Below are positions 1 to 10,172 of a stretch of DNA of 64,000 nucleotides, one piece after another. The DNA is taken from NCBI GenBank assembly GCA_937864115.1, contig CALMII010000059.1, positions 52,812 through 116,811 of the forward strand, in the 5' to 3' direction. Under the pieces are notes generated by a model. The model saw nothing but the letters and a program-made list of their open reading frames with translations. It was not told where the DNA came from and made no database searches. The DNA is from an uncultured Steroidobacter sp. (lineage in GTDB: Bacteria; Pseudomonadota; Gammaproteobacteria; Steroidobacterales; Steroidobacteraceae). Every line of letters starts with the position of its first letter. The stretch's first letter is position 1. The translations under genes and the position numbers were made by a program.

Positions 1-1
1 C

Positions 2-1696
<1,695 letters not shown>

Positions 1697-1704
1697 CCCC
1701 AGTG

Positions 1705-1802
1705 GGCTGCTGGCGACTGGCCGCTGGCCAGAATGTCAGATTGCTGTAACCTCGGTCCATGCACTTCCTTCTTTTCTGGCCAGCAGCCAGTCGCCAGCAG
1801 CC
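1705..1802. repeat. family C palindromic repeat between glgP and glgB
   Basis: Imperfect inverted repeat with arms at about 1705-1733 and 1774-1802, built from ggctgctggc / gccagcagcc type sequence. Half-copies of the same wording occur at about 20313-20346. The right arm ends directly at the glgB start codon, so the palindrome occupies the place where a ribosome binding site would be expected and could fold over the translation start. Confidence 0.75.
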
Positions 1803-3698
1803 ATGCCTCTGTCTTCTCTAGATCTCCACCTCTTCGGCGAAGGCAACCACCACCACATCTATCGCAAGCTCGGTGCGCATGCGGATGCGGTGGACGGTGT
1901 GGCCGGCACGCGCTTCGCGGTCTGGGCGCCCAATGCCGGCGAGGTGCATCTGGTCGGCGATTTCAACGACTGGAACGATCGCGCCAATCCCCTGCAGCGC
2001 ATCGAGTACTCGGGCGTGTGGCAGATCTTCATGCCGCATCTCGGTCCGGGAACGCTGTACAAATTCGCGATCACGACGCAGCAGGGGCAGCGGGTGCTCA
2101 AGTCGGATCCGTATGGCTTCCAGATGCAGCTGCGTCCGGACAATGCCTCCATCGTCGCCGATCTGTCCGGCCACGCGTGGGGCGATGCGCAATGGATGAC
2201 GCAGCGCTCGCGCTGGGATCCGCAGCGCGCGCCGATCTCGATCTACGAAGTGCATCCCGGTTCATGGCGCCGCTCCTGGCATCGCAAGCCCGCGTTCCTG
2301 ACCTGGGATGAACTGGCGGATCAGCTCATTCCTTACGTGCAGGATCTCGGCTACACGCACATCGAACTCATCGGCGTGGCCGAACATCCCTTCGACGGCT
2401 CGTGGGGCTACCAGGTGCTGGGTCACTTCGCGCCGACGGCGCGTCACGGCTCGCCGCAGGACTTCAAGCGTTTCGTGGATCGCTGTCACCAGGCCGGCAT
2501 CGGCGTGTTCATCGACTGGGTGCCCGCGCACTTTCCGCGCGACGCGCACGGACTCGCCGAGTTCGATGGCACGCATCTCTACGAGCATCAGGACAGCCGC
2601 CGCGGCGAGCATGTCGAATGGGGAACCAAGATCTTCAACTACGGCCGCCACGAAGTGCGCAACTTCCTGGTGTCGAATGCCGTGTTCTGGCTGGAGGAGT
2701 ACCACATCGACGGACTGCGCGTGGATGCGGTCGCCTCGATGCTGTATCTCGACTACGCGCGCAATCCCGGCGAATGGTTGCCCAACCAGTACGGCGGTCG
2801 CGAGAATCTGGAAGCCATCGATTTCCTCAAGCAGCTCAACTGGACCATCGGCCACTACTTCCCCGGCGTCGTGACGATGGCGGAGGAATCGAGCGCCTTT
2901 CCCGGCGTGACGCGCCCGGTGCATCTCGGCGGTCTGGGCTTCTGGTTCAAGTGGAACATGGGCTGGATGAACGACACGCTGCGCTACATGGCGCTCGATC
3001 CCATCCATCGCCGCCACGAACACAGTCTCATCACGTTCTCGTTCATGTACGCATTCTCCGAGAACTACATCCTGCCGCTGTCGCACGACGAGGTCGTGCA
3101 CGGCAAGCGTTCGCTGCTCGACAAGATGCCGGGCGATGAATGGCGCAAGTGCGCGAACTATCGCCTGCTGATCGGCTACCAGACCGCGCATCCCGGCAAG
3201 AAGCTCATGTTCATGGGCGGCGAATTCGGCCAGTGGCACGAGTGGCGCGACTACGAGGATCTCGCCTGGGCCGCGCTCGAACATCCGCATCACCGCCAGT
3301 TGCAGGACTGGAACCGCGCGCTCAACCGGCTGTATCGCGACTATCCGGAGCTGCACGCCAGCGAACACGACTGGCAGGGATTCCGCTGGATCGAGGTCGA
3401 CAATCGCGACGAAAGCGTCTTCGCATTCTCGCGTCAGCGGTTGCCGGGCGAGGGCGGCACGCATCTCGTCATCGTCTTCAATGCAACGCCCGTGCCGCGC
3501 GCCGGCTACGTGCTCGGCGTGCCCGAGGCCGGCACGTATCAGAAGATCCTCGACGGTGATTCACCGGCATTCGGCGGTTCCGGTTATTCGCAGCAGAGCG
3601 TCGTCACCGCGGACCCCGACTCCTTCCGCGATTTTCCGGCACGAATCACGCTCGATCTGCCGCCGCTCGCCATGATGGTGTGGGCGCGCGAGGTGTGA
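1803..3698 (+). CDS. glgB: 1,4-alpha-glucan branching enzyme
   Basis: Cuts alpha-1,4 chains and re-attaches them as alpha-1,6 branches during glycogen synthesis. The 631-residue product has an N-terminal CBM48-type module (FAVWAPNAGEVHLVGDFNDW) and a GH13 barrel. Nucleophile Asp308 lies in DGLRVDAVASML, acid/base Glu361 in TMAEESSAF, and the third acidic residue in LSHDEVVHGK. It is about 100 residues shorter than the Escherichia coli enzyme, so the extra N1 domain is absent, as in many shorter GlgB proteins. No clear Shine-Dalgarno precedes the ATG because a palindromic repeat runs up to it; the start is chosen because homology begins within a few residues. Confidence 0.96.
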   Translation: MPLSSLDLHLFGEGNHHHIYRKLGAHADAVDGVAGTRFAVWAPNAGEVHLVGDFNDWNDRANPLQRIEYSGVWQIFMPHLGPGTLYKFAITTQQGQRVLKSDPYGFQMQLRPDNASIVADLSGHAWGDAQWMTQRSRWDPQRAPISIYEVHPGSWRRSWHRKPAFLTWDELADQLIPYVQDLGYTHIELIGVAEHPFDGSWGYQVLGHFAPTARHGSPQDFKRFVDRCHQAGIGVFIDWVPAHFPRDAHGLAEFDGTHLYEHQDSRRGEHVEWGTKIFNYGRHEVRNFLVSNAVFWLEEYHIDGLRVDAVASMLYLDYARNPGEWLPNQYGGRENLEAIDFLKQLNWTIGHYFPGVVTMAEESSAFPGVTRPVHLGGLGFWFKWNMGWMNDTLRYMALDPIHRRHEHSLITFSFMYAFSENYILPLSHDEVVHGKRSLLDKMPGDEWRKCANYRLLIGYQTAHPGKKLMFMGGEFGQWHEWRDYEDLAWAALEHPHHRQLQDWNRALNRLYRDYPELHASEHDWQGFRWIEVDNRDESVFAFSRQRLPGEGGTHLVIVFNATPVPRAGYVLGVPEAGTYQKILDGDSPAFGGSGYSQQSVVTADPDSFRDFPARITLDLPPLAMMVWAREV

Positions 3699-3708
3699 TC
3701 TTCCCGTC

Positions 3709-3808
3709 TTCCTGTAGGTCAGGCTTCAGCCTGACTCTTCAGAAGCCGGCTGAAGCCGGCCCCACAGGAAGATGAGGAGTCAGGCTGAAGCCTGACCTAC
3801 AGGAAGAT
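3709..3808. repeat. family A palindrome with perfect 31-bp arms between glgB and glgX
   Basis: Arms at 3709-3739 and 3778-3808 are exact reverse complements over 31 bases. Between them lies a second hairpin (agccggctgaagccggcc type). Related copies are at 27252-27340 and 36844-36897. All are outside core coding sequence and are made of two alternating modules, gtcaggcttcagcctgac and ggccggcttcagccggcc. It could act as a terminator or processing site within the glycogen operon; that role is inference. Confidence 0.85.
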
Positions 3809-3829
3809 CACGCGTTAGACTGCGGTCGC

Positions 3830-5986
3830 ATGGACTATTCGAATGTCACTCTGCAACCGGGCTCGCCCGAACCGCTCGGCGCCACACTGACCGCGGAGGG
3901 CGTCAACTTCGCCGTGTACTCCAGTGGTGCAGCGAAGGTCGAGCTGTGCCTCTTTGATGCAGACGGCGGCACTGAACTCACGCGACTGCCGCTGCCGGAA
4001 CGCACCGAGAATGTCTGGCACGGGTTTCTGCCGCTGCCGCACGGCGTCGCCGACGTGGTCTACGGCTTCCGTGCCTATGGCCCATTCGATGCGACCTACG
4101 GACTGCGCTACAACGGCGCAAAGCTGCTGCTCGATCCCTACGCGCGCGCGCTGGCAGGAAAGTTCGAGTGGGATGATGCCCTGCTCGGCTCGATACCCTC
4201 GGACGATGCATCGATTCCCGAAACGCTCAGCTCCGTCGACAGCGCGCCGTTCAACTACAAGGCGCGCGTCATCGACAATGGCTTCGACTGGGGCGAGGAC
4301 CGTCCGCCGGCCACACCATGGCGCGATACCGTCATCTACGAGGCTCACGTCAAGGGCTTCACCAAGCTGCATCCGCGCGTTCCCGAACAGGAACGCGGCA
4401 CGTACCTGGGTCTCGCGCATCCCGAGGTCGTCTCGTATCTGAAGCACCTCGGCATCACCGCCGTCGAACTGCTGCCGGTGCAGGCGTTCGTGCCGGAACG
4501 CTTTCTCGCCGCGAAGCACCTCGTGAATTACTGGGGTTACAGTTCGCTCGCCTGGTTCGCGCCGTCGCCGCAGTATTCGCTCGCCGATCCGGTGCGCGAA
4601 TTCAAGTCGATGGTGAAGGCGCTGCATGCCGCCGGGATCGAAGTCATTCTCGACGTGGTCTTCAATCACACGGTCGAAGGCAGCGAGCACGGGCCGACGC
4701 TGAGTCTGCGCGGCTTCGACAACACGGCCTACTACAAGCTGGAGCCGACGAATCTCCGCTACTACGTGAACCGTTCCGGCACCGGCAACACCCTCGGCAT
4801 GGAACACGCCGCGACGCGCCAGCTCATCATCGACTGCCTGAAATACTGGGTCGAGGAAATGCACGTCGACGGCTTCCGCTTCGATCTCGCGGCGGTGCTG
4901 GGCCGCGAAGGCGGACGCTTCCGCACCGACGCGGCCTTTTTCAAGCAGGTGGCCGCCGAGCCGACGCTGCGCTACGTCAAGCTGATCGCCGAGCCGTGGG
5001 ACATCGGCCCTGGCGGTTACCAGCTCGGCCATTTTCCGGCGCAATGGGCCGAGTGGAACGATCTCTATCGCGACACCATGCGCAGCTTCTGGCGCAGCAA
5101 TCCCGGCATCCTCGGCAATTTCGCCGAACGCTTCGCCGGATCGAGCGACCTGTTTCGCAACAGTGGGCGGCGTCCGACGGCCAGCATCAACTACGCCGCC
5201 TGTCACGACGGCTTCACGCTGTACGACACCACGGCCTACGACGAGAAGCACAACGAAGCGAACCTCGAAGACAACCGCGACGGCCACAACCACAACCTGA
5301 GCTGGAACTGCGGCATCGAAGGCCCGACCGACGATGAAAGCGTCGTCGAGCTGCGCGAACGCCAGGTACGCAACCTGCTCGCGACCGTGCTGCTGTCGCA
5401 GGGCGTGCCGATGCTGCAGGCCGGCGACGAATTCGGCCGCACGCAGCAGGGCAACAACAATGCCTACTGCCAGGACAACGAGATCAGCTGGGTCGACTGG
5501 GATCTCGCCGCGCGTCGCAGCTGGCTGATCACGTTCGTGCGGCAACTGCTGACGCTGCGCCGCCAGGCGCCGGGCCTGCGTCGCGATACCTTTCTCAAGG
5601 GCGCGCGACAGGTCGATCGCGAACACAAGGACGTGAGCTGGCGACATCCGCTGGGCCATGAACTCACCGCCGGCGACTGGCATGCCCAGGACGCCCGCGC
5701 CATCGGCGTGCTGATCGGCCAGGCCTTCACCGATCCGCATGGAACACCGAACGGTCATCTGCTGTTTCTGTGCAATGCCGGCGACCAGCCCGTCGATTTC
5801 AAACTCCCCGCGCCGGTGACCAACGCCGTATGGCAGATCGTGTTCGACACCGCGCGCTGGCGCGCCAACGACCTGGGCAATCGCATCGCCGCCGGCGACA
5901 ACTGCGTCCTCGCGCCGCACTCCTGCGCGCTGCTCGCCGATGGCGATGCGCCGCTGAGCGTGCGCGCGGGCTTTTCGCTTTCGTGA
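3830..5986 (+). CDS. glgX: glycogen debranching enzyme (isoamylase type)
   Basis: Hydrolyses alpha-1,6 branch linkages of phosphorylase-limited glycogen. The 718-residue product has the isoamylase layout: an N-terminal CBM48 region (GATLTAEGVNFAVYSS) followed by a GH13 barrel. Predicted catalytic residues are nucleophile Asp352 in DGFRFDLAAVLG, acid Glu388 in LIAEPWDIGPGG and Asp460 in AACHDGFTLYD. YHP/NHTVEG-type substrate motifs (DVVFNHTVEGSE) are present. It follows glgB after a palindromic repeat and precedes malQ; the debrancher and amylomaltase would supply linear chains and recycle the maltodextrins left by phosphorylase. Confidence 0.96.
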   Translation: MDYSNVTLQPGSPEPLGATLTAEGVNFAVYSSGAAKVELCLFDADGGTELTRLPLPERTENVWHGFLPLPHGVADVVYGFRAYGPFDATYGLRYNGAKLLLDPYARALAGKFEWDDALLGSIPSDDASIPETLSSVDSAPFNYKARVIDNGFDWGEDRPPATPWRDTVIYEAHVKGFTKLHPRVPEQERGTYLGLAHPEVVSYLKHLGITAVELLPVQAFVPERFLAAKHLVNYWGYSSLAWFAPSPQYSLADPVREFKSMVKALHAAGIEVILDVVFNHTVEGSEHGPTLSLRGFDNTAYYKLEPTNLRYYVNRSGTGNTLGMEHAATRQLIIDCLKYWVEEMHVDGFRFDLAAVLGREGGRFRTDAAFFKQVAAEPTLRYVKLIAEPWDIGPGGYQLGHFPAQWAEWNDLYRDTMRSFWRSNPGILGNFAERFAGSSDLFRNSGRRPTASINYAACHDGFTLYDTTAYDEKHNEANLEDNRDGHNHNLSWNCGIEGPTDDESVVELRERQVRNLLATVLLSQGVPMLQAGDEFGRTQQGNNNAYCQDNEISWVDWDLAARRSWLITFVRQLLTLRRQAPGLRRDTFLKGARQVDREHKDVSWRHPLGHELTAGDWHAQDARAIGVLIGQAFTDPHGTPNGHLLFLCNAGDQPVDFKLPAPVTNAVWQIVFDTARWRANDLGNRIAAGDNCVLAPHSCALLADGDAPLSVRAGFSLS

Positions 5987-5996
5987 AGATAAAGAG

Positions 5997-6145
5997 GAAG
6001 AAGAATTTTCCACGGGGGACACGGGGAACACGGGGTTTCGGAACAGAAACTTCTTTCCCCGTGCTCCCCGTGACCCCATTCTTCCCCCGTGGAGAATTCT
6101 TCTTTCTTGATCTTCGCTCTGTGATCTCCGTGTGAAACTTCCTGC
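5997..6145. repeat. family B palindromic repeat between glgX and malQ
   Basis: Long imperfect palindrome with outer arms at about 5999-6017 (agaagaattttccacgggg) and 6084-6103, and an inner pair of cacggggaacacgg / ccccgtgctccccgtg modules. The flanking tail ctccgtgtgaaact matches the ends of the second copy at 15361-15571. It fills the whole gap before the malQ leader. Confidence 0.8.
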
Positions 6146-6164
6146 CCTTTCCCGGTAGAGACGC

Positions 6165-8360
6165 ATGAAGAAAGATCCGCTCGATCGGCTCGCGAAGCTC
6201 TACGGCATTGCCGGGTCGTACTACGACTTTCGCGGCGATCTGCACGAGGTGTCGCGCGCCAGTCGCATCGCAATTCTCGCCGGACTCGGAGTCGAGGCTG
6301 CGGACGAGCAGGCGATCGACACGGCGATTCACGCCTTCGAGTCGTCACGCTGGATGCGGGCCGTGCCGCCGGCAGTCGTGTGTACGGCCGGCGGGAAGAT
6401 ACAGGTGCCGATTGCGTTGCCGGTCGATCTGCATGCGACGCAGGTGAGCTGGACGCTGACGCGTGAGGATGGCGCGCAGCAGAAAGGTGCGGCGCCGTTG
6501 AAGAAGCTCGAGGTCGCCGAGCGCGGCGTGCTCGATGGACGGCGGTTCGTGCGCGTGCTGCTCGATCTGCCTGGCGATCTGCCGCTGGGTTATCACCAGA
6601 TCACGGTCACGCTCGACACCGGGCTGAGCGCGCAGACGCGCCTGATCGTCGCGCCCTCGCACTGCCATCAGCCTGCCGGCATCGCTGCCGGGCAGCGCGC
6701 CTGGGGCATTGCCGTGCAGCTGTATTCGCTGCGTTCCGCAGACAACTGGGGGATGGGTGATTTCCGCGATCTGCGCGAACTCATCACGTTCGCCGCGCCG
6801 CTCGGCTGCACGCTCGTCGGTCTGAATCCGCTGCATGCGCTCATGCCGGCCGATCCGTCGCACATCAGTCCGTACAGTCCGTCCAGCCGACAGTTTCTCA
6901 ACGTGCTCTACATCAGTGTGCCCGAGGTGCCGGAGTTCGCCGAATGCGCCGCGGCGCAGGCGCGGGTCGCCAGCGCGGAATTCCAGGAGCAACTGCAGCG
7001 AATGCGCGTGCCCGCGAACGTCGACTACGCCGGTGTCGCGCGCGCCAAGTTCGAGATCCTGCGGCAGTTGTACGAACACTTCCGCGAACGGCATCTGCAG
7101 AAGGAGTCGCCGCGCGCTGTCGCCTTCCGCAACTATGTCGAAGCGCGCGGCGAGCCCCTGCAGCTGCACGCGATCTACGACGCACTCGATGCCGACTTCC
7201 GCCTGCAGGGCCCGCAGTACTGGGGCTGGCCGAGCTGGCCGGAGGACTATCGCGATCCCGCATCGTCCAGCGTCAATCGCTTTGCGCGCGACCGCGTTGC
7301 CGAAGTCGAGTACTTCCTGTGGCTGCAGTGGCTCGCCGAAGCGCAGCTCGACGAGGCACAGAAACTCGCGCGCGCGAGCGGCATGTCGATCGGCCTCTAC
7401 GGCGATGTCGCCGTCGGCGCCAATCCCGGCGGCTCGGAAACCTGGGCGAACCGGCATCTGTATCTGCAATCGGCGTCCGTCGGCGCGCCGCCCGACGCGC
7501 TGGCGCTGAAAGGCCAGGACTGGGGCATTCCGCCGCAGAATCCTTTCGAACTCGCGAACCAGGCGTACCAGCCCTTCATCGTCATGGTCCGCAACAACAT
7601 GCGTTCCGTGGCGGCACTGCGCTTCGATCACGTGATGACGCTGTTCCGTCTGTGGTGGGTGCCGCGCGGCATGATCTCCGCGCACGGCACCTACGTGCGT
7701 TATCCGCTGCAGGACCTGATCGCGATCCTCGCGCTGGAGAGCGTGCGGCATCACTGCGCCGTGATCGGCGAGGACCTCGGCACCGTGCCGGAGGAAGTGC
7801 GCGTGGCGATGGAGCACTACCAGCTCAATCACTACAAGGTGCTGCTGTTCGAGCAGGCCGATGGCGCATTCAAGGCGCCGTCGGAGTACGTGAAAAACGC
7901 GCTGGCGACGGTGACCACGCACGATCTGCCGACACTGCGCAGCTGGTGGGAAAGCCACGACATCGATTTGCGCCAGCAGCTGAATCTCTATCCCAGCGAG
8001 GCCGTGCTGCAGAGCGTACGGGCGGCACGCGCCCTGGAGCTGCCCGCCATGATGGCGGCGCTCGTCCGTGCAGGCTTGTGGCACTGGCAACCGCACGAGC
8101 CGTTGCCGCCGTACTCGCCCGCGCTGGCGCGTGCGATCCATGCATTCCTCGGACTGTCCAACGCGAATTTCGCGATGGTCCAGATCGAAGACCTGATCGG
8201 CATGATTCCGCCCGTCAACGTACCGGGCACCGACAAGGAACATGCGAACTGGCAGCGCAAGGTGGCGCTCGATACGCGCGAAATCTTTGCGCGCCAGGAC
8301 GTGAAAGACATGCTCGATGCCATGAACCGCGCGAGGCGGGGGGAGAATCCGAATGCATAA
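6165..8360 (+). CDS. malQ: 4-alpha-glucanotransferase (amylomaltase)
   Basis: Transfers maltodextrin units between chains (GH77), recycling short oligosaccharides. At 731 residues it matches the long proteobacterial MalQ type, with an extra N-terminal region before the GH77 barrel (WGIAVQLYSLRS marks the barrel start). Predicted nucleophile Asp488 is in ALRFDHVMTLFRLWW, acid/base Glu536 in VIGEDLGTVPEEVR, and the third Asp587 in TTHDLPTLRSWW. The gene ends within the start of the next gene (8-bp overlap), indicating translational coupling. It closes the glycogen operon. Confidence 0.96.
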   Translation: MKKDPLDRLAKLYGIAGSYYDFRGDLHEVSRASRIAILAGLGVEAADEQAIDTAIHAFESSRWMRAVPPAVVCTAGGKIQVPIALPVDLHATQVSWTLTREDGAQQKGAAPLKKLEVAERGVLDGRRFVRVLLDLPGDLPLGYHQITVTLDTGLSAQTRLIVAPSHCHQPAGIAAGQRAWGIAVQLYSLRSADNWGMGDFRDLRELITFAAPLGCTLVGLNPLHALMPADPSHISPYSPSSRQFLNVLYISVPEVPEFAECAAAQARVASAEFQEQLQRMRVPANVDYAGVARAKFEILRQLYEHFRERHLQKESPRAVAFRNYVEARGEPLQLHAIYDALDADFRLQGPQYWGWPSWPEDYRDPASSSVNRFARDRVAEVEYFLWLQWLAEAQLDEAQKLARASGMSIGLYGDVAVGANPGGSETWANRHLYLQSASVGAPPDALALKGQDWGIPPQNPFELANQAYQPFIVMVRNNMRSVAALRFDHVMTLFRLWWVPRGMISAHGTYVRYPLQDLIAILALESVRHHCAVIGEDLGTVPEEVRVAMEHYQLNHYKVLLFEQADGAFKAPSEYVKNALATVTTHDLPTLRSWWESHDIDLRQQLNLYPSEAVLQSVRAARALELPAMMAALVRAGLWHWQPHEPLPPYSPALARAIHAFLGLSNANFAMVQIEDLIGMIPPVNVPGTDKEHANWQRKVALDTREIFARQDVKDMLDAMNRARRGENPNA

Positions 8361-8736
8361 GAGCCGACTCGCCGGATTCATCATCGACTGCAACACGCCG
8401 GACCTCGAACAGGCCGCCGCCTTCTGGAGCGCGGCGCTCGGCTACCCGCTGTGCCCGCGCGCCGAGGAGCATGCGCCGCAGAAGTATCGCGAGATGCTGA
8501 CGGGCGAGAACGGCCTGCACATCGAAGTGCAGAGCGTGGACCACGGCAGTCGCGTGCATCTCGACATCGAAACCGACGACATCGAAGCCGAGGTCGCCCG
8601 ACTGGAGGCGCTCGGCGCAAAACGCGTCGAGAAGGGCCTGCGGTGGTGGGTGATGGAAGCGCCCACCGGACAGCGGTTCTGCGTCGTGCGACCGCAGCGG
8701 GCGGATTTCGCGACCGGCGCGAAGGCGTGGAAGTAG
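8353..8736 (+). CDS. VOC-family (glyoxalase-like) protein
   Basis: A 127-residue single-module vicinal-oxygen-chelate protein. The start (HKSRLAGFIIDCNTPDLE) and the end (WWVMEAPTGQRFCVVRP) follow the beta-alpha-beta-beta-beta pattern of the glyoxalase-like domain often annotated as Glyoxalase_6. A conserved HLDIETDDIEAEVARLEALGA segment fits the second half. Substrate cannot be told. It overlaps the end of malQ by 8 bp, so it is probably co-transcribed with the glycogen genes, though a metabolic link is not evident. Confidence 0.85.
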   Translation: MHKSRLAGFIIDCNTPDLEQAAAFWSAALGYPLCPRAEEHAPQKYREMLTGENGLHIEVQSVDHGSRVHLDIETDDIEAEVARLEALGAKRVEKGLRWWVMEAPTGQRFCVVRPQRADFATGAKAWK

Positions 8737-8761
8737 AGGGGCGCGACGGATTGCGGCCGTA

Positions 8762-8823
8762 GACCATTCGACGACCTATCGTAAAACGGTCCGGACTATT
8801 TTACGATCCATCGCTGAATGGTC
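8762..8823. promoter_or_regulatory. nested palindrome (putative operator/promoter) before the ATPase gene
   Basis: Two nested exact inverted repeats: outer gaccattc (8762-8769) with gaatggtc (8816-8823), inner atcgtaaaa (8778-8786) with ttttacgat (8799-8807). It is AT-richer than its surroundings and ends 17 bases before the start codon of the following gene. The position suggests an operator or autoregulatory RNA/DNA structure; no known regulator is assigned. Confidence 0.6.
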
Positions 8824-8840
8824 CAGGCGATGAATTCCCC

Positions 8841-10043
8841 ATGACGACTCCCCGGCTGCGTCTGTATGACACCCTGCTCCAGGAGCACTTCGCCCGGAAC
8901 CGGCAGATGGCGTTCGTCAGCGGTCCCAGGCAGGTGGGGAAGACCACGACGTGCCGACAGGAGGGCACGGACTACCTCAACTGGGACAACACCGACGACC
9001 GTCGAGTGATCCTGCGGGGCCCTGCCGCCGTGGCGCAGCGTCTCGGCATGGATCAGCTTCGTACGCCGCTACCCGTCGTCGTGTTCGATGAACTGCACAA
9101 GCACGTCAAATGGAAATCCTTCCTGAAGGGATTTTTCGATGTGTATGGCGAGCGCATCCGCATCATCGTGACGGGCAGCTCGCGGCTCGATGTCTTCCGG
9201 CGCGGTGGCGACAGTCTGATGGGGCGTTACTTTCTGTATCGCATGCATCCATTCAGCGTTGCTGAATGCCTGCGCATTGCGGCGCCTTCCGAGCCGATCC
9301 GGCCGCCCATGCCGCTCCCCGACCCGGAATGGACCGCCTTGTGGGAGCACGGCGGTTTTCCCGAACCTTTCCTGCGGCGCGAGTCCAGTTTCACCGTTCG
9401 GTGGCGCGGGCTGCGCCACGACCAGCTCATGAAAGAGGACATCCGCGAAGTTGCGCAGATACAGGATCTGGGCGCACTCGAGCACCTGAGCATCCTGCTG
9501 GCAGAACGCAGCGCGCAGCAGCTGATCTTCTCCAGTCTTGCCCAGGAGGTGGGCATTGCGACCGACACGGTCCGCCGATGGCTGGACTTGCTGGAACGGC
9601 TGCATTTCGGTTTTCGCGTGAAACCATGGTTCGCCAACGTGACGAAGGCGCTGCGCAAGGAACCGAAATGGTTCCTGCGCGACTGGTCGGGCGTCGAAGA
9701 TCCGGGAGCGCGCGCCGAGACGTTCGTGGCATGTCATCTGCTCAAGGCCGTGGAGGGCTGGTCGGATCGCGGCCTGGGCCGCTTCGAGCTGCGCTACCTG
9801 CGCGACAAGCTCAAGCGCGAAGTGGATTTCCTCGTCGTGCGCGACCGCAAGCCGTGGCTGCTCGTCGAAGTCAAAACGAGCGATACGGCCTTGTCGGACT
9901 CGTTGCGATACTTCCAGTCGGCGACGCGCGCGGCTCATGCATTCCAGGCGGTCATGGACCTGCCCTACGTCGATGTCGATTGCTTCAGCCGATCCGACCC
10001 GACGGTGGTGCCGGCACGGACCTTGTTGAGCCAGCTGCTGTAG
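8841..10043 (+). CDS. AAA+ ATPase with C-terminal DUF4143 nuclease-like domain
   Basis: The 400-residue product has an N-terminal P-loop (FVSGPRQVGKTTTC, Walker A near residue 30-37), a Walker B-like VVVFDELHK and a sensor VTGSSRLDVF, then a winged-helix-like middle and a C-terminal LRDKLKREVDFLVV...LLVEVKTSD segment. That last segment is the restriction-endonuclease-like core typical of DUF4143 proteins. Members are common, patchily distributed singletons of unknown role, often thought to be mobile or stress-related. It stands alone between the glycogen operon and the dehydrogenase and is preceded by a striking palindrome. Family assignment is good; function is unknown. Confidence 0.88.
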   Translation: MTTPRLRLYDTLLQEHFARNRQMAFVSGPRQVGKTTTCRQEGTDYLNWDNTDDRRVILRGPAAVAQRLGMDQLRTPLPVVVFDELHKHVKWKSFLKGFFDVYGERIRIIVTGSSRLDVFRRGGDSLMGRYFLYRMHPFSVAECLRIAAPSEPIRPPMPLPDPEWTALWEHGGFPEPFLRRESSFTVRWRGLRHDQLMKEDIREVAQIQDLGALEHLSILLAERSAQQLIFSSLAQEVGIATDTVRRWLDLLERLHFGFRVKPWFANVTKALRKEPKWFLRDWSGVEDPGARAETFVACHLLKAVEGWSDRGLGRFELRYLRDKLKREVDFLVVRDRKPWLLVEVKTSDTALSDSLRYFQSATRAAHAFQAVMDLPYVDVDCFSRSDPTVVPARTLLSQLL

Positions 10044-10172
10044 TCGGGATCCGCATGCAAAGAATTCTGGTTTTGATTGAAGTTCCTGCCGGTACCACGT
10101 AACTCTGCCGCCGCCGCTGCCGGTGACGACGCAACGGCAGAGAACAACGACTGACGGCGGTTCATCAAGACC

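Noticed and set aside
3709..3808. Possible CRISPR-like repeats (families A to E)
   Set aside because: Repeats are inverted and dispersed, without regular spacers or cas genes.
3815..6166. Open frame of about 780 codons on the minus strand opposite glgX
   Set aside because: Shadow of glgX; low-complexity Arg/Val/Ala composition and no domain.
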